Source: Alcanivorax sp. (GTDB lineage Bacteria > Pseudomonadota > Gammaproteobacteria > Pseudomonadales > Alcanivoracaceae). Taken from it: 64,000 nucleotides of DNA. A model generated the notes under the pieces. The model saw only the letters and a program-made list of their open reading frames with translations. It was not told the origin of the DNA and ran no database searches. Positions 56,938-64,000 of the stretch are shown here, in pieces. The stretch lies in contig NZ_CP051240.1 in assembly GCF_017794965.1 (NCBI RefSeq), forward strand, positions 248,001-312,000, written 5' to 3'. Every line of letters starts with the position of its first letter. Position 1 is the stretch's first letter. The position numbers and the translations under genes are program-made.

Positions 56938-58368
56938 ATGAGTGTAAGTATTTGGGTTGTGGATGATGACCGCTCGATTCGCTGGGTTCTCGAGAAAGCC
57001 CTGAGCCAGGAAGGATATGCAGTTACCTGCTTTGAAGATGGCGATGAAGCGCTGAACACCCTGGAAGAAGGGGGCGCTGAGCCCGACGTGCTGATCAGTG
57101 ATGTGCGTATGCCGGGAACCGATGGCCTGCGTATGCTCAAGATCCTTCAGCGCAAGAATCCGGATTTGCCAGTGATCATCATGACCGCTCACTCGGATCT
57201 GGATTCGGCCGTGGCGTCCTATCAGGGCGGTGCGTTCGAGTATCTGCCCAAGCCGTTTGATGTGGATGAGGCTGTGGCTTTGGTACGCCGTGCTATCAAG
57301 CACCGGGAAGAAACCCAGGAAGGGGTGCCGGCGGCGGTGGAAGAAGCGCCCACAGAGATTATTGGCGAAGCCCCCGCCATGCAGGAAGTGTTTCGGGCGA
57401 TTGGCCGGCTCAGTCATTCCAATGTGACGGTGCTGATCAATGGTCAGTCCGGCACCGGTAAAGAACTGGTGGCCCGGGCGCTGCATCGCCATTCCATGCG
57501 GCGCGAGAAGAATTTTGTGGCGCTGAATATGGCCGCCATTCCCAAGGATCTCATTGAGTCGGAGCTGTTCGGTCATGAAAAGGGCGCCTTTACTGGCGCT
57601 AACAGCCAGCGGGTTGGTCGTTTTGAGCAGGCCAACGGGGGCACCCTTTTCCTGGATGAAATTGGTGATATGCCGCTGGAAGCGCAGACTCGTCTGCTGC
57701 GGGTGCTACAGGAAAACGAATTCTACCGGGTGGGCGGCACCACTCCCATCCAGGTGGATGTGCGTATCATTGCCGCTACTCACCAGGACCTGGAAAAACT
57801 GGTGAAAGAAGGCGACTTCCGTGAGGATTTGTTTCACCGCCTCAATGTGATTCGCATCCACATTCCACAGCTTTCAGAGCGCCGTGAAGATATTCCGCGG
57901 CTTGCCAATTACTTTTTGCAGCGCGCAGCCAATGAGTTGGGCGTGGAGCCAAAAGTGCTGCACAAGGATACGGAAAAATATCTGGCCGCCCAGGCCTGGC
58001 AGGGTAACGTGCGGCAACTGGAAAATACCTGCCGCTGGCTTACCGTGATGGCCTCGGGCCGTGAGGTGCTGGTGGATGATCTGCCGCCAGAACTGAAAGA
58101 GGTGGTTTCCAGCAAGGGCGGTGATGTCAGTGGCGACTGGCTCAAGTCGTTGCGCAATTGGGCGGACCGCGCCTTGTCCCAGGGCGAGCGTGGCATCCTT
58201 GAACAAGCGGTGCCCGGCTTTGAGCGCACCATGATCGAAGTGGCCTTGCAGCACACCGGCGGCCGCAAGCGCGACGCCGCGGCCTTGCTGGGATGGGGGC
58301 GCAATACGCTGACTCGCAAGATCAAGGAACTTGATATGGAGAGTGAGTTGGGCGGGGATGACGATTGA
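56938..58368 (+). CDS. ntrC: Nitrogen regulation response regulator NtrC (GlnG)
   Basis: NtrC activates sigma54 promoters including, probably, the two seen in this window. The 476-residue protein has the three usual parts. The receiver (about 1-120) has the phosphorylated aspartate in VLISDVRMPGTDG. The AAA+ domain (about 140-370) has INGQSGTGKELVARAL, FGHEKGAFTGAN (the sigma54-contacting GAFTGA loop) and GTLFLDEIGDMP. The Fis-type helix-turn-helix (last 45 residues) has HTGGRKRDAAALLGWGRNTLTRKIKEL. The stop is 3 bp before a 7-bp array. Confidence 0.98.
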   Translation: MSVSIWVVDDDRSIRWVLEKALSQEGYAVTCFEDGDEALNTLEEGGAEPDVLISDVRMPGTDGLRMLKILQRKNPDLPVIIMTAHSDLDSAVASYQGGAFEYLPKPFDVDEAVALVRRAIKHREETQEGVPAAVEEAPTEIIGEAPAMQEVFRAIGRLSHSNVTVLINGQSGTGKELVARALHRHSMRREKNFVALNMAAIPKDLIESELFGHEKGAFTGANSQRVGRFEQANGGTLFLDEIGDMPLEAQTRLLRVLQENEFYRVGGTTPIQVDVRIIAATHQDLEKLVKEGDFREDLFHRLNVIRIHIPQLSERREDIPRLANYFLQRAANELGVEPKVLHKDTEKYLAAQAWQGNVRQLENTCRWLTVMASGREVLVDDLPPELKEVVSSKGGDVSGDWLKSLRNWADRALSQGERGILEQAVPGFERTMIEVALQHTGGRKRDAAALLGWGRNTLTRKIKELDMESELGGDDD

Positions 58369-58371
58369 GAG

Positions 58372-58610
58372 GCAGTTAACAGTTAACAGTTAATAGTGAA
58401 CAGTTAACAGCGGCGCGATAGCGCGTCGTTGTTACTTCCAGGAAGGAGGCCGCGACCATGTTTTGGTGCGGCCTTTTTTCGTTTTAAAGATAAGGAAAAA
58501 GCAAAACAAATACTTGACAGGTTATGCCGGTCGCGCAGCGTTCACTGTTCACTGTTCACTGTTCACTGTTCACTGTTCACTGTTCACTGTTCACTGTTCA
58601 CTGTTCACTG
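58372..58610. repeat. Composite convergent element with a 10-unit perfect heptamer array
   Basis: The left arm 58372-58413 has six units (GCAGTTA, ACAGTTA twice, ATAGTGA and so on). The centre has AGGCCGCGACCA...TGGTGCGGCCTTTTTT at about 58446-58478, a terminator for ntrC. The right arm 58541-58610 is ten uninterrupted copies of TTCACTG (70 bp), which ends at the stop of the convergent lipoprotein gene (58611-58613). The array is the purest repeat in the window and should be prone to slippage. Confidence 0.9.
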
Positions 58611-59075
58611 TCATTCATAAACCCGCTCACTCTCCAGGCTCTCAATCTTCCAGTCGCCATCCTCCAGCACCCAGTGGCTGTCCACCTGATAACTGTCGGC
58701 TTTTTCCGGCAGCACATTTCTGCCTCCCCATACCAGGGCGGTGAAGCGGGCGCGGGCGGTTTTTCCGTTGGGGGCGGTGTCAATACGGATGCCTGCCAGT
58801 GTGACTTGCCGCTTGGGGTAACGGAAGAACAAGCCAACCAGGGTGCGCTGTTGTGTTTTGCTGTCCATGCTCTCGCCGCGATGGACCACGGCCGAGTCGG
58901 TCAGCCTGTCCAGTATGGTGCCGGTGTCTCCGGCTTCAACCGCCTCTTCCAGTTCCGTCAGGGCGGCCTTGATGGCTTCCTCCGGCGGGGATTGCTGGCA
59001 GCCGCTGATCAGCAGTTGCAGCACTATGATCAACAGGTATGCTGCTGTTTTTGGTCGGGATAACGTTGCACCCAT
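58611..59075 (-). CDS. Small lipoprotein of unknown function
   Basis: A 154-residue protein with a lipoprotein signal ending in LLISGC near residue 26. The rest is a compact alpha+beta sequence (AIKAALTELEEAVEAGDTGTILDRLTDSAVV, later YQVDSHWVLEDGDWKIESLE) reminiscent of NTF2-like or SnoaL-type domains; I do not assign a function. AAGGA lies 10 bp before the ATG. The start codon overlaps, on the opposite strand, that of the proline iminopeptidase gene. Confidence 0.8.
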   Translation of the reverse strand: MGATLSRPKTAAYLLIIVLQLLISGCQQSPPEEAIKAALTELEEAVEAGDTGTILDRLTDSAVVHRGESMDSKTQQRTLVGLFFRYPKRQVTLAGIRIDTAPNGKTARARFTALVWGGRNVLPEKADSYQVDSHWVLEDGDWKIESLESERVYE

Positions 59076-59997
59076 GGCCCTGTTTCCTTTTATTGACTGT
59101 CACCACGCGTTTTACCTGCCGGTCGGTGATGGTCATCAGTTGTATGTGGAAGAAAGTGGCAATCCTGACGGGGTGCCAGTTGTCGTCCTGCATGGTGGCC
59201 CTGGCGGAGGGAGCTCTCCTGTTCAGCGCCGTTTTTTTGATCCCCGGGAATTTCGCATTATCTTGCTGGATCAGCGTGGTGCGGGTCAAAGCCGCCCATT
59301 GGCCGAGACCCGCAACAATACCACGATGCATCTGGTGGCAGATCTTGAGGCGGTGCGCGCCTATCTCGGGATTGATCGCTGGCTGCTGTTTGGCGGCTCC
59401 TGGGGGGTGACTCTGGGTCTGGCGTACGCGGTGGCGCATCCTTCCCGGGTGCTGGGGATGGTGCTGCGAGGCGTGTTCCTGTGTCGACAGCAGGACATGG
59501 ACTGGCTGTACACGGCCAGTGGTGCTGCCAGACTGTTTCCGCGGGAGTGGAAAGCGGTCAATGCGCCGGTGGCGGCGTTCCCGGGCAATCTGCTCGAGCG
59601 TTATGCCGAGGGGTTGGCCGGGCCGCAGGCCCGTGAGTTTGCCCGCCACTGGTGTAACTGGGAAGCGGTGCTGGCAGGGATGTCGCCACTGCCTGCCGGG
59701 CCGGGCGGGGATGATGAGCTGTGCATGGCCACCCAGGAGGTGCATTACTTCCGTCATCAGGGTTTTCTCGAGCAGCCCTTGCTGGATGCATGTGCAGGCA
59801 TTGTCTTGCCTGTGGAAATTATTCACGGCGACCGGGATTTTGTCTGTCCGATGGATCAGGCAGAAACCCTGCACGAAATACTCCCCAACAGCGTGCTGAC
59901 CAAGGTGGCCGGCGGTGCTCATTCGGCCTCCCATCCTGCGATTGCCGATGCGCTGGTGGAGGCGGTGAAACGGATACACAAAAGGGTGATGGCGTGA
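59074..59997 (+). CDS. pip: Prolyl aminopeptidase (proline iminopeptidase)
   Basis: A 307-residue cytoplasmic S33 alpha/beta hydrolase that removes N-terminal proline. Signatures in order: VVVLHGGPGGGSSP near residue 36, DQRGAGQSRP near 65, the nucleophile elbow GGSWGVTLGLAYA near 107, and the late catalytic Asp and His in HGDRDFVCP and GGAHSASHP. The ATG at 59074 gives the expected N terminus; a frame open from 58843 lies over the divergent lipoprotein gene and is rejected. It overlaps dtd by 4 bp. Confidence 0.94.
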   Translation: MALFPFIDCHHAFYLPVGDGHQLYVEESGNPDGVPVVVLHGGPGGGSSPVQRRFFDPREFRIILLDQRGAGQSRPLAETRNNTTMHLVADLEAVRAYLGIDRWLLFGGSWGVTLGLAYAVAHPSRVLGMVLRGVFLCRQQDMDWLYTASGAARLFPREWKAVNAPVAAFPGNLLERYAEGLAGPQAREFARHWCNWEAVLAGMSPLPAGPGGDDELCMATQEVHYFRHQGFLEQPLLDACAGIVLPVEIIHGDRDFVCPMDQAETLHEILPNSVLTKVAGGAHSASHPAIADALVEAVKRIHKRVMA

Positions 59998-60431
59998 AGG
60001 TGTTGATTCAGCGGGTGGCGCAAGCGCAGGTCCAGGTGGACAAGGTGACGGTGGGTGAAATTGCGCATGGACTGTTGTTGTTGATCGGGATCGAGACCCA
60101 TGACGAAGAGACTTCGGTGGCGCGGATGGCGCAACGTATTGTGGGCTACCGGATCTTTGCCGACACGGAGGGGAAAATGAATCTGGACGTACGCGATGTG
60201 GGCGGCTCACTGTTGGCGGTATCTCAGTTCACCTTGGCGGCGGACACCCGCAAGGGGCGCCGTCCGAGCTTCTCACGGGCAGCCGATCCGGAGCAGGGAC
60301 AGCGGCTGTATGACCATGCGGTGTCCTGCCTGCGTGCTGAGGGGGTGGATGTGGAAACCGGGATTTTTGCGGCAGATATGCAGGTTTCTTTGGTCAATGA
60401 TGGCCCTGTGACCTTTTTACTGGAGTCGTGA
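59994..60431 (+). CDS. dtd: D-aminoacyl-tRNA deacylase
   Basis: Dtd frees tRNA from wrongly attached D-amino acids (and glycine). The 145-residue protein begins KVLIQRVAQAQVQVDKVTVGEI and shows the two family motifs, SQFTLAADTRKGRRPSF and NDGPVTFLLES (the GP-containing C-terminal motif). The GTG start at 59994 overlaps the pip stop as GTGA. A longer open frame from 59721 runs inside pip and has no matching sequence. Confidence 0.95.
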   Translation: MKVLIQRVAQAQVQVDKVTVGEIAHGLLLLIGIETHDEETSVARMAQRIVGYRIFADTEGKMNLDVRDVGGSLLAVSQFTLAADTRKGRRPSFSRAADPEQGQRLYDHAVSCLRAEGVDVETGIFAADMQVSLVNDGPVTFLLES

Positions 60432-60449
60432 CGGAGTGACACATTCGTG

Positions 60450-60477
60450 TTGCAAAGGTGTCACCCTTGTTTATGAT
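60450..60477 (+). promoter_or_regulatory. Candidate sigma70 promoter of the DUF3015 gene
   Basis: TTGCAA and TATGAT separated by 16 bp, about 128 bp upstream of the ATG at 60605. This leaves a leader of ~120 nt. Confidence 0.4.
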
Positions 60478-60604
60478 GAGATCAGTTGCCTGGAAAGGGT
60501 GACGGGGAGAGCACCGGTGGATTGCCCTATATCTGCCGTGCGATGCAGGCTAGCCTGATCTGCATCCCCAGGGATGATTTTATAAAAACGTGGAGGTATT
60601 CAGG

Positions 60605-61087
60605 ATGAAAAAGACTTTGATTGCTGCTGCCATGCTGGGCGCATCTTCTTCTGCCATGGCTGTGGCGCCGGGTGGCCCGGGCTGTGGTTGGGGTAACCTG
60701 CTGTTTGAAGGCCAGTCCGGTATGCCCATGCACCTGCTGGCGACCATCGTGAACGGTACTTCCGGTAACGCCACCTTCGGCATGACTACCGGTACCAATG
60801 GTTGTGACACCAGTGGCGCACTGACCTACAGCGGCCAGAGCCTGCTCGGCATGACCGGTGTGATGGAAGAAGTGGCCCAGGATATGGCCACCGGTGAAGG
60901 CGAAGCCCTGACTGCCCTGTCTGTATCCATGGGTATCGAGGCCTCTGACCGTGCACACTTCAATGCGGTAATGCACGAAAACTTTGCAGCCATCTTCCCG
61001 CATCAGGACGTGACTGCAGAAGACGTCATGGCGTCCATCACTGACGTGATGAAGAAAGACCAGAGCCTGTCCAAGTACCTTGTGTAA
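60605..61087 (+). CDS. DUF3015-family exported protein
   Basis: A 160-residue secreted protein. A signal peptide (LIAAAMLGASSSAMA) is followed by the DUF3015 pattern: GGPGCGWGNLLFEGQSGMP, two cysteines that probably pair (GCGWG and NGCDTSG), and a helical C terminus with DVTAEDVMASITDVMKKDQSLSKYL. The function is unknown. GTGGAGGTATTCAGG before the ATG holds a strong ribosome-binding site, and codon choice looks optimised (few rare codons), suggesting good expression. A terminator follows. Confidence 0.88.
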   Translation: MKKTLIAAAMLGASSSAMAVAPGGPGCGWGNLLFEGQSGMPMHLLATIVNGTSGNATFGMTTGTNGCDTSGALTYSGQSLLGMTGVMEEVAQDMATGEGEALTALSVSMGIEASDRAHFNAVMHENFAAIFPHQDVTAEDVMASITDVMKKDQSLSKYLV

Positions 61088-61109
61088 GGTCTACTTTCAG
61101 GTTTGAATC

Positions 61110-61138
61110 AAAGCCCCGCTTCGGCGGGGCTTTGTTTG
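61110..61138 (+). terminator. Rho-independent terminator of the DUF3015 gene
   Basis: AAAGCCCCGC, a TTCG loop, then GCGGGGCTTTGTTTG, 23 bp past the stop. Confidence 0.9.
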
Positions 61139-61191
61139 TCTGGCATGCTTGCCGGATTGCTGATTACTTGCCGGTCTGACGGATCTTTTCA

Positions 61192-63012
61192 ATGCGTGCG
61201 GTTTTCCTGAGTTTGCTGTTGTGCTGGTGCGCAACCGTTTCTGCTTCTCCTTCTGACAAGGAACTTGCCGCGCAGCCTCGCTGGCAGGCGTTGTTGCATA
61301 TCAATCCCGGTGCAACCCTGCGTGATCGTCATCGCAGTTATGTGGATGATGAGCAATTCTTTTTTTCTGATGTCGGCGCAGATGATCCCCTGGCGGAACT
61401 GGTTGCCAGCCGGGAGGCATTGGCGCCTGCAGGGGCTGAGGCCCGCTGCCGTTTTCCTGCCCGCTACCGTTTCTTTTCCGCGCAGCTGGGCTGGCAGGAT
61501 GCTGCGCCCTTGGCGCACTGTGACGATTATCAGGAGTGGCGCCAGGCCGTGACGGCCAGCCGGGCGGTGTTGGTCTTTCCTGCCGCCTACCTGAACAGCC
61601 CCTCTTCCATGTTTGGACACACCCTGCTCCGTCTGGATCAGGGGGAGGATGCGTCTGTCTGGTTGTCCTGGGCGGTGAATTTCGGCGCCGTTGCCATGGC
61701 AGACGACAATTCACTGTTTTATATCTATCGCGGCCTTGCCGGGGGGTATCCCGGCCGTTTTGCGTTGGTGCCCTATGTGCAGAAGATCCAGGAATACTCG
61801 CACATGGAAAATCGGGACATGTGGGAATACACCCTGGACCTGGATCAGCAGGAAATGGACTGGCTGATTGAGCACCTGTGGGAGCTCAAGGATATCAATT
61901 TCGATTATTACTTCTTTGATGAAAACTGCTCGTTCAGGCTGCTGGAGCTGATGGAGGTGGCCCGGCCGGGCTCCCATTTGCTGGACGACCTGCGTTTCGC
62001 GGAAGTGCCGGTGAATACCGTGCGGGCCCTGGATGACGCCGGTTTTATCAGTGAGCGCCACTATCGCCCTTCCAAAGCCGTTGAGCTGGATAACCTGCGC
62101 CAACAGTTGAGCGGGGCCCAGCAGGCTCTGTCTCGTCGATTGGCAGAAGACCCAGGCCTGCTGGAGAGCGAGGGTTTTCTGGCGGCCAGTGAGCAGGAGC
62201 AGTCGCTCATGGTCACGGTGGCCTATCGCTACCTGCGCCTCAAGTACCGCAAGGAAGAACGAACCGACAAGGTGGCGGGGGATTCCTTTGCCCTGCTTTC
62301 TGCCATGAACGGGCTACCTGCGGTGGAGATGCCGGAAACCGTGGATGCCCAGCCTCCGGAAAAAGGACACGGGACCCAGATGCTGGCGGCCAGCGGCGGC
62401 CAGCGTGATGGCAATCAGGACTTTGGTGAATTGAGCTATCGGCTGACTTATCATGATCTGTTGGATAACCCCTATGGCTTTCTGCGTGGTGCGCAGATCG
62501 AAGGGATTGACCTGACGCTGCGTAGTACCGATTCCGGCGACCCCAAGCTGGAAGAGTTGGGTGTGGTGAGCATTCGCTCCCTGGCACCCCGTAACCGCTT
62601 TATCAAACCTCTGAGCTGGTACGTGGAAGGTGGGCTGGAGCGGGCGTGGGCTGAACGCCGCAGACTGGTGCGTTATGTACAGGGGGGCGCGGGCGCCAGC
62701 TGGCTATGGGGTAACTGGCAGCCCTATCTGCTGTCCAGTTTCCGGCTGGAGAACAACAGTGCCTTCGATAGCTTTGTCACTCCCGGGGCCGGTGTGGATA
62801 CCGGCTTGCTGTATCGCCGGGGAGATTGGCAGTGGCAGCTTGGCAGTGTCGGTCATTATTTTACCAATGACGTCTACCGTTACACGTCCACCTTTTCGGT
62901 GCAGTGGGCCATGACGCGACAACATGGGTTGCGGGCCTCCTTTGAACGGGAAGGCTGGCGTGGCGATGGCGAGAATGAGTTCAAACTGCAATGGCGATGG
63001 TACTTCGATTAA
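61192..63012 (+). CDS. DUF4105-domain envelope protein
   Basis: A 606-residue exported protein with a signal peptide (VFLSLLLCWCATVSA). The DUF4105/Lnb-N-type domain covers about 120-310: SSMFGHTLLRLDQG, a FYIYRGLAGGYPGRFALVPYVQKIQEYSHMENRDMWEY stretch and FFDENCSFRLLELM, where the His and Cys are candidates for catalysis by analogy with the papain-like Lnb N-terminal domain. The C-terminal half (from about 380) alternates short hydrophobic strands and ends in WRWYFD, as in outer-membrane beta-barrels. The function is unknown. It overlaps the next gene by 22 bp. Confidence 0.88.
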   Translation: MRAVFLSLLLCWCATVSASPSDKELAAQPRWQALLHINPGATLRDRHRSYVDDEQFFFSDVGADDPLAELVASREALAPAGAEARCRFPARYRFFSAQLGWQDAAPLAHCDDYQEWRQAVTASRAVLVFPAAYLNSPSSMFGHTLLRLDQGEDASVWLSWAVNFGAVAMADDNSLFYIYRGLAGGYPGRFALVPYVQKIQEYSHMENRDMWEYTLDLDQQEMDWLIEHLWELKDINFDYYFFDENCSFRLLELMEVARPGSHLLDDLRFAEVPVNTVRALDDAGFISERHYRPSKAVELDNLRQQLSGAQQALSRRLAEDPGLLESEGFLAASEQEQSLMVTVAYRYLRLKYRKEERTDKVAGDSFALLSAMNGLPAVEMPETVDAQPPEKGHGTQMLAASGGQRDGNQDFGELSYRLTYHDLLDNPYGFLRGAQIEGIDLTLRSTDSGDPKLEELGVVSIRSLAPRNRFIKPLSWYVEGGLERAWAERRRLVRYVQGGAGASWLWGNWQPYLLSSFRLENNSAFDSFVTPGAGVDTGLLYRRGDWQWQLGSVGHYFTNDVYRYTSTFSVQWAMTRQHGLRASFEREGWRGDGENEFKLQWRWYFD

Positions 63013-63950
63013 TCGCAGTCGGGCTGGCGAGTTTGTGGCTGTCCGGTTGTAGCAAGCTGTTCTTCTATCCCATGTCTCCCTGGGTGCAGAACCCCGAGAA
63101 TCAGGGATTGAAGTACGAGGATATCGTGCTGATACACCCGCGGGGCTTGCGCATCCATGGCTGGTGGCTGCCTGCGTCCGGCGATGAGCCCGTGCGCGGC
63201 ACAGTCTACTATCTGCACGGTAACGCGCAGAACATCAGTACTCACCTGGCTAATGTGCACTGGTTGCCCGCGCGTGGCTACAACGTCTTTCTGCTGGATT
63301 ATCGTGGTTACGGCCTGTCGGAGGGAAAGCCGCGTCTGCCAGAGGTTTATGCGGATGTACAGCTGGGGCTGGACTGGCTGCGCACCGCAAGGCGTACAGA
63401 GGGCCCGCTGGTGGTGTTCGGACAAAGCCTTGGAGGCGCACTGGCGACCACGGTGCTGGGAGAGCAAGACAATGCCCAGGCTGCTGATTGCGTGGTACTG
63501 GAGGCCGCGTTTGCCAGCTACAGGGACATTACCAGCGACATCATGAAAACCAGTTGGTTGCTGTGGCCTTTCCGTTGGTTGGTGGTGCCTGGCATGCCTG
63601 AGCGTGAACAGGACCCGGAGCAGCGGATTGTGGCCATCGGGCCGACGCCGTTACTGGTCATGCACAGTGATGAGGATGAGGTGGTGCCTTACGCCCACGG
63701 AGAGCGTCTGTACGCGGCAGCACAAGCGCCCAAAACTTTCCAGCCCCTGCATGGCAGCCACGGGCAGAGTACACGGGACCCGGCGGTACAGCAGCGTATT
63801 GTGGACTTTCTCGATGAGCAGGGCTGTGCCGCCCAGCCCCCCCAGCCCAGTGAGCCACCCGTCGCACCGGATACCCCGGACGCGCCGGTGTTGCCGCCGC
63901 TGGAAAACCCTGCGCCGCCAGGCAGCCCGGAGCGGGGCTACACTTTCTGA
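62991..63950 (+). CDS. Alpha/beta hydrolase lipoprotein
   Basis: A 319-residue protein with a lipoprotein signal ending in LWLSGC near residue 20, then an alpha/beta hydrolase (about 40-265): YYLHGNAQNIS, LDYRGYGLSEG, the nucleophile elbow VFGQSLGGALA near 147, and the late Asp and His in VMHSDEDEVVP and HGSHGQS. It resembles the YtmA/BAAT-type hydrolases (ABHD13-like). The last ~45 residues are proline-rich and look disordered. The start is at 62991 or six bases later, overlapping the DUF4105 gene, which suggests coupled translation. Confidence 0.88.
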   Translation: MAMVLRLIAVGLASLWLSGCSKLFFYPMSPWVQNPENQGLKYEDIVLIHPRGLRIHGWWLPASGDEPVRGTVYYLHGNAQNISTHLANVHWLPARGYNVFLLDYRGYGLSEGKPRLPEVYADVQLGLDWLRTARRTEGPLVVFGQSLGGALATTVLGEQDNAQAADCVVLEAAFASYRDITSDIMKTSWLLWPFRWLVVPGMPEREQDPEQRIVAIGPTPLLVMHSDEDEVVPYAHGERLYAAAQAPKTFQPLHGSHGQSTRDPAVQQRIVDFLDEQGCAAQPPQPSEPPVAPDTPDAPVLPPLENPAPPGSPERGYTF

Positions 63951-64000
63951 TGATGGGGCGCTGGTCGGCGCCGACAGAAAGAGACTGGCTGCGTATCAGC
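63950..64000 (+). CDS. Start of an unidentified gene, cut by the window edge
   Basis: An ATG overlapping the hydrolase stop (TGATG) opens a frame that continues to the window end; the first residues read MMGRWSAPTERDWLRIS. The overlap is the same kind as at other coupled genes here. Seventeen codons are too few to name a product. Confidence 0.45.
   Translation, partial: MMGRWSAPTERDWLRIS

Noticed and set aside
58541..58610. CRISPR or protein-coding heptapeptide array
   Set aside because: The period is 7 bases with no spacers. The overlapping open frames are a by-product of a stop-free orientation of the repeat and have no homology pattern.

Overview
The window looks like chromosome of an Alcanivorax-type marine gammaproteobacterium. 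The gene orders glnE-ilvE-waaF-waaC-waaG-waaP, hisBHAF, yibN-grxC-secB, envC-ctp and glnA...ntrB-ntrC are typical of Pseudomonas and Oceanospirillales relatives. A flavin monooxygenase resembling long-chain alkane oxidases (AlmA/BVMO type) sits beside an AraC-type regulator, which fits a hydrocarbon degrader. The genus is inferred from gene content and not tested by any search.

Layout. 0-1.6 kb: a hicAB toxin-antitoxin pair framed by two ~200-bp inverted repeats. 1.6-5.3 kb: argA and a low-affinity phosphate transporter (pit plus a DUF47 partner). 5.6-10.6 kb: an isolated GspE/PilB-type ATPase and glnE. 10.7-25 kb: ilvE followed by an LPS core block. It holds two heptosyltransferases, WaaG, the heptose kinase WaaP, a tandem double-kinase protein, a further glycosyltransferase, a sulfotransferase and a hexapeptide acyltransferase. 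Facing these on the other strand are a GT25 transferase, two O-antigen-ligase-like membrane proteins and an LpxL-type acyltransferase; the block closes with hldE. 25-34.8 kb: AraC regulator and monooxygenase, M48 lipoprotein protease, tRNA-Phe, yggX-mutY, an AsmA protein and an orphan DISM histidine kinase. 35-38 kb: hisBHAF. 38-44.4 kb: a bile-acid-symporter-family transporter, the envelope set YibQ-like/Ctp/EnvC, rhodanese-grxC-secB, trmL. 44.5-50.5 kb: small envelope proteins, typA, and a three-gene operon of a retropepsin-like protease, an inactive transglutaminase/7TM protein and an ATP-grasp ligase. 50.5-58.4 kb: a metallophosphoesterase, a PP-loop thiolase paired with a TusA-like protein, and nitrogen control (glnA, ntrBC). 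58.6-64 kb: a small lipoprotein, proline iminopeptidase, dtd, a DUF3015 protein, a DUF4105 protein and an alpha/beta hydrolase.

Nitrogen control is readable directly from the DNA. glnA and ntrBC each have a -24/-12 sigma54 promoter with an NtrC-type dyad upstream, and glnE (the GlnA adenylyltransferase) lies in the same window.

The most unusual signal is outside the genes. At least ten intergenic regions carry imperfect tandem repeats with a strict 7-bp period. Several different 7-mer families are used, and the repeats usually form inverted arms around a hairpin or terminator. Four convergent gene pairs share one composite: 7-bp arms around a hairpin with a GGCCGCGCCC-type core. The repeats start at, or contain, the stop codons of the flanking genes, and because 7 is not a multiple of 3 a stop-bearing unit closes successive reading frames.
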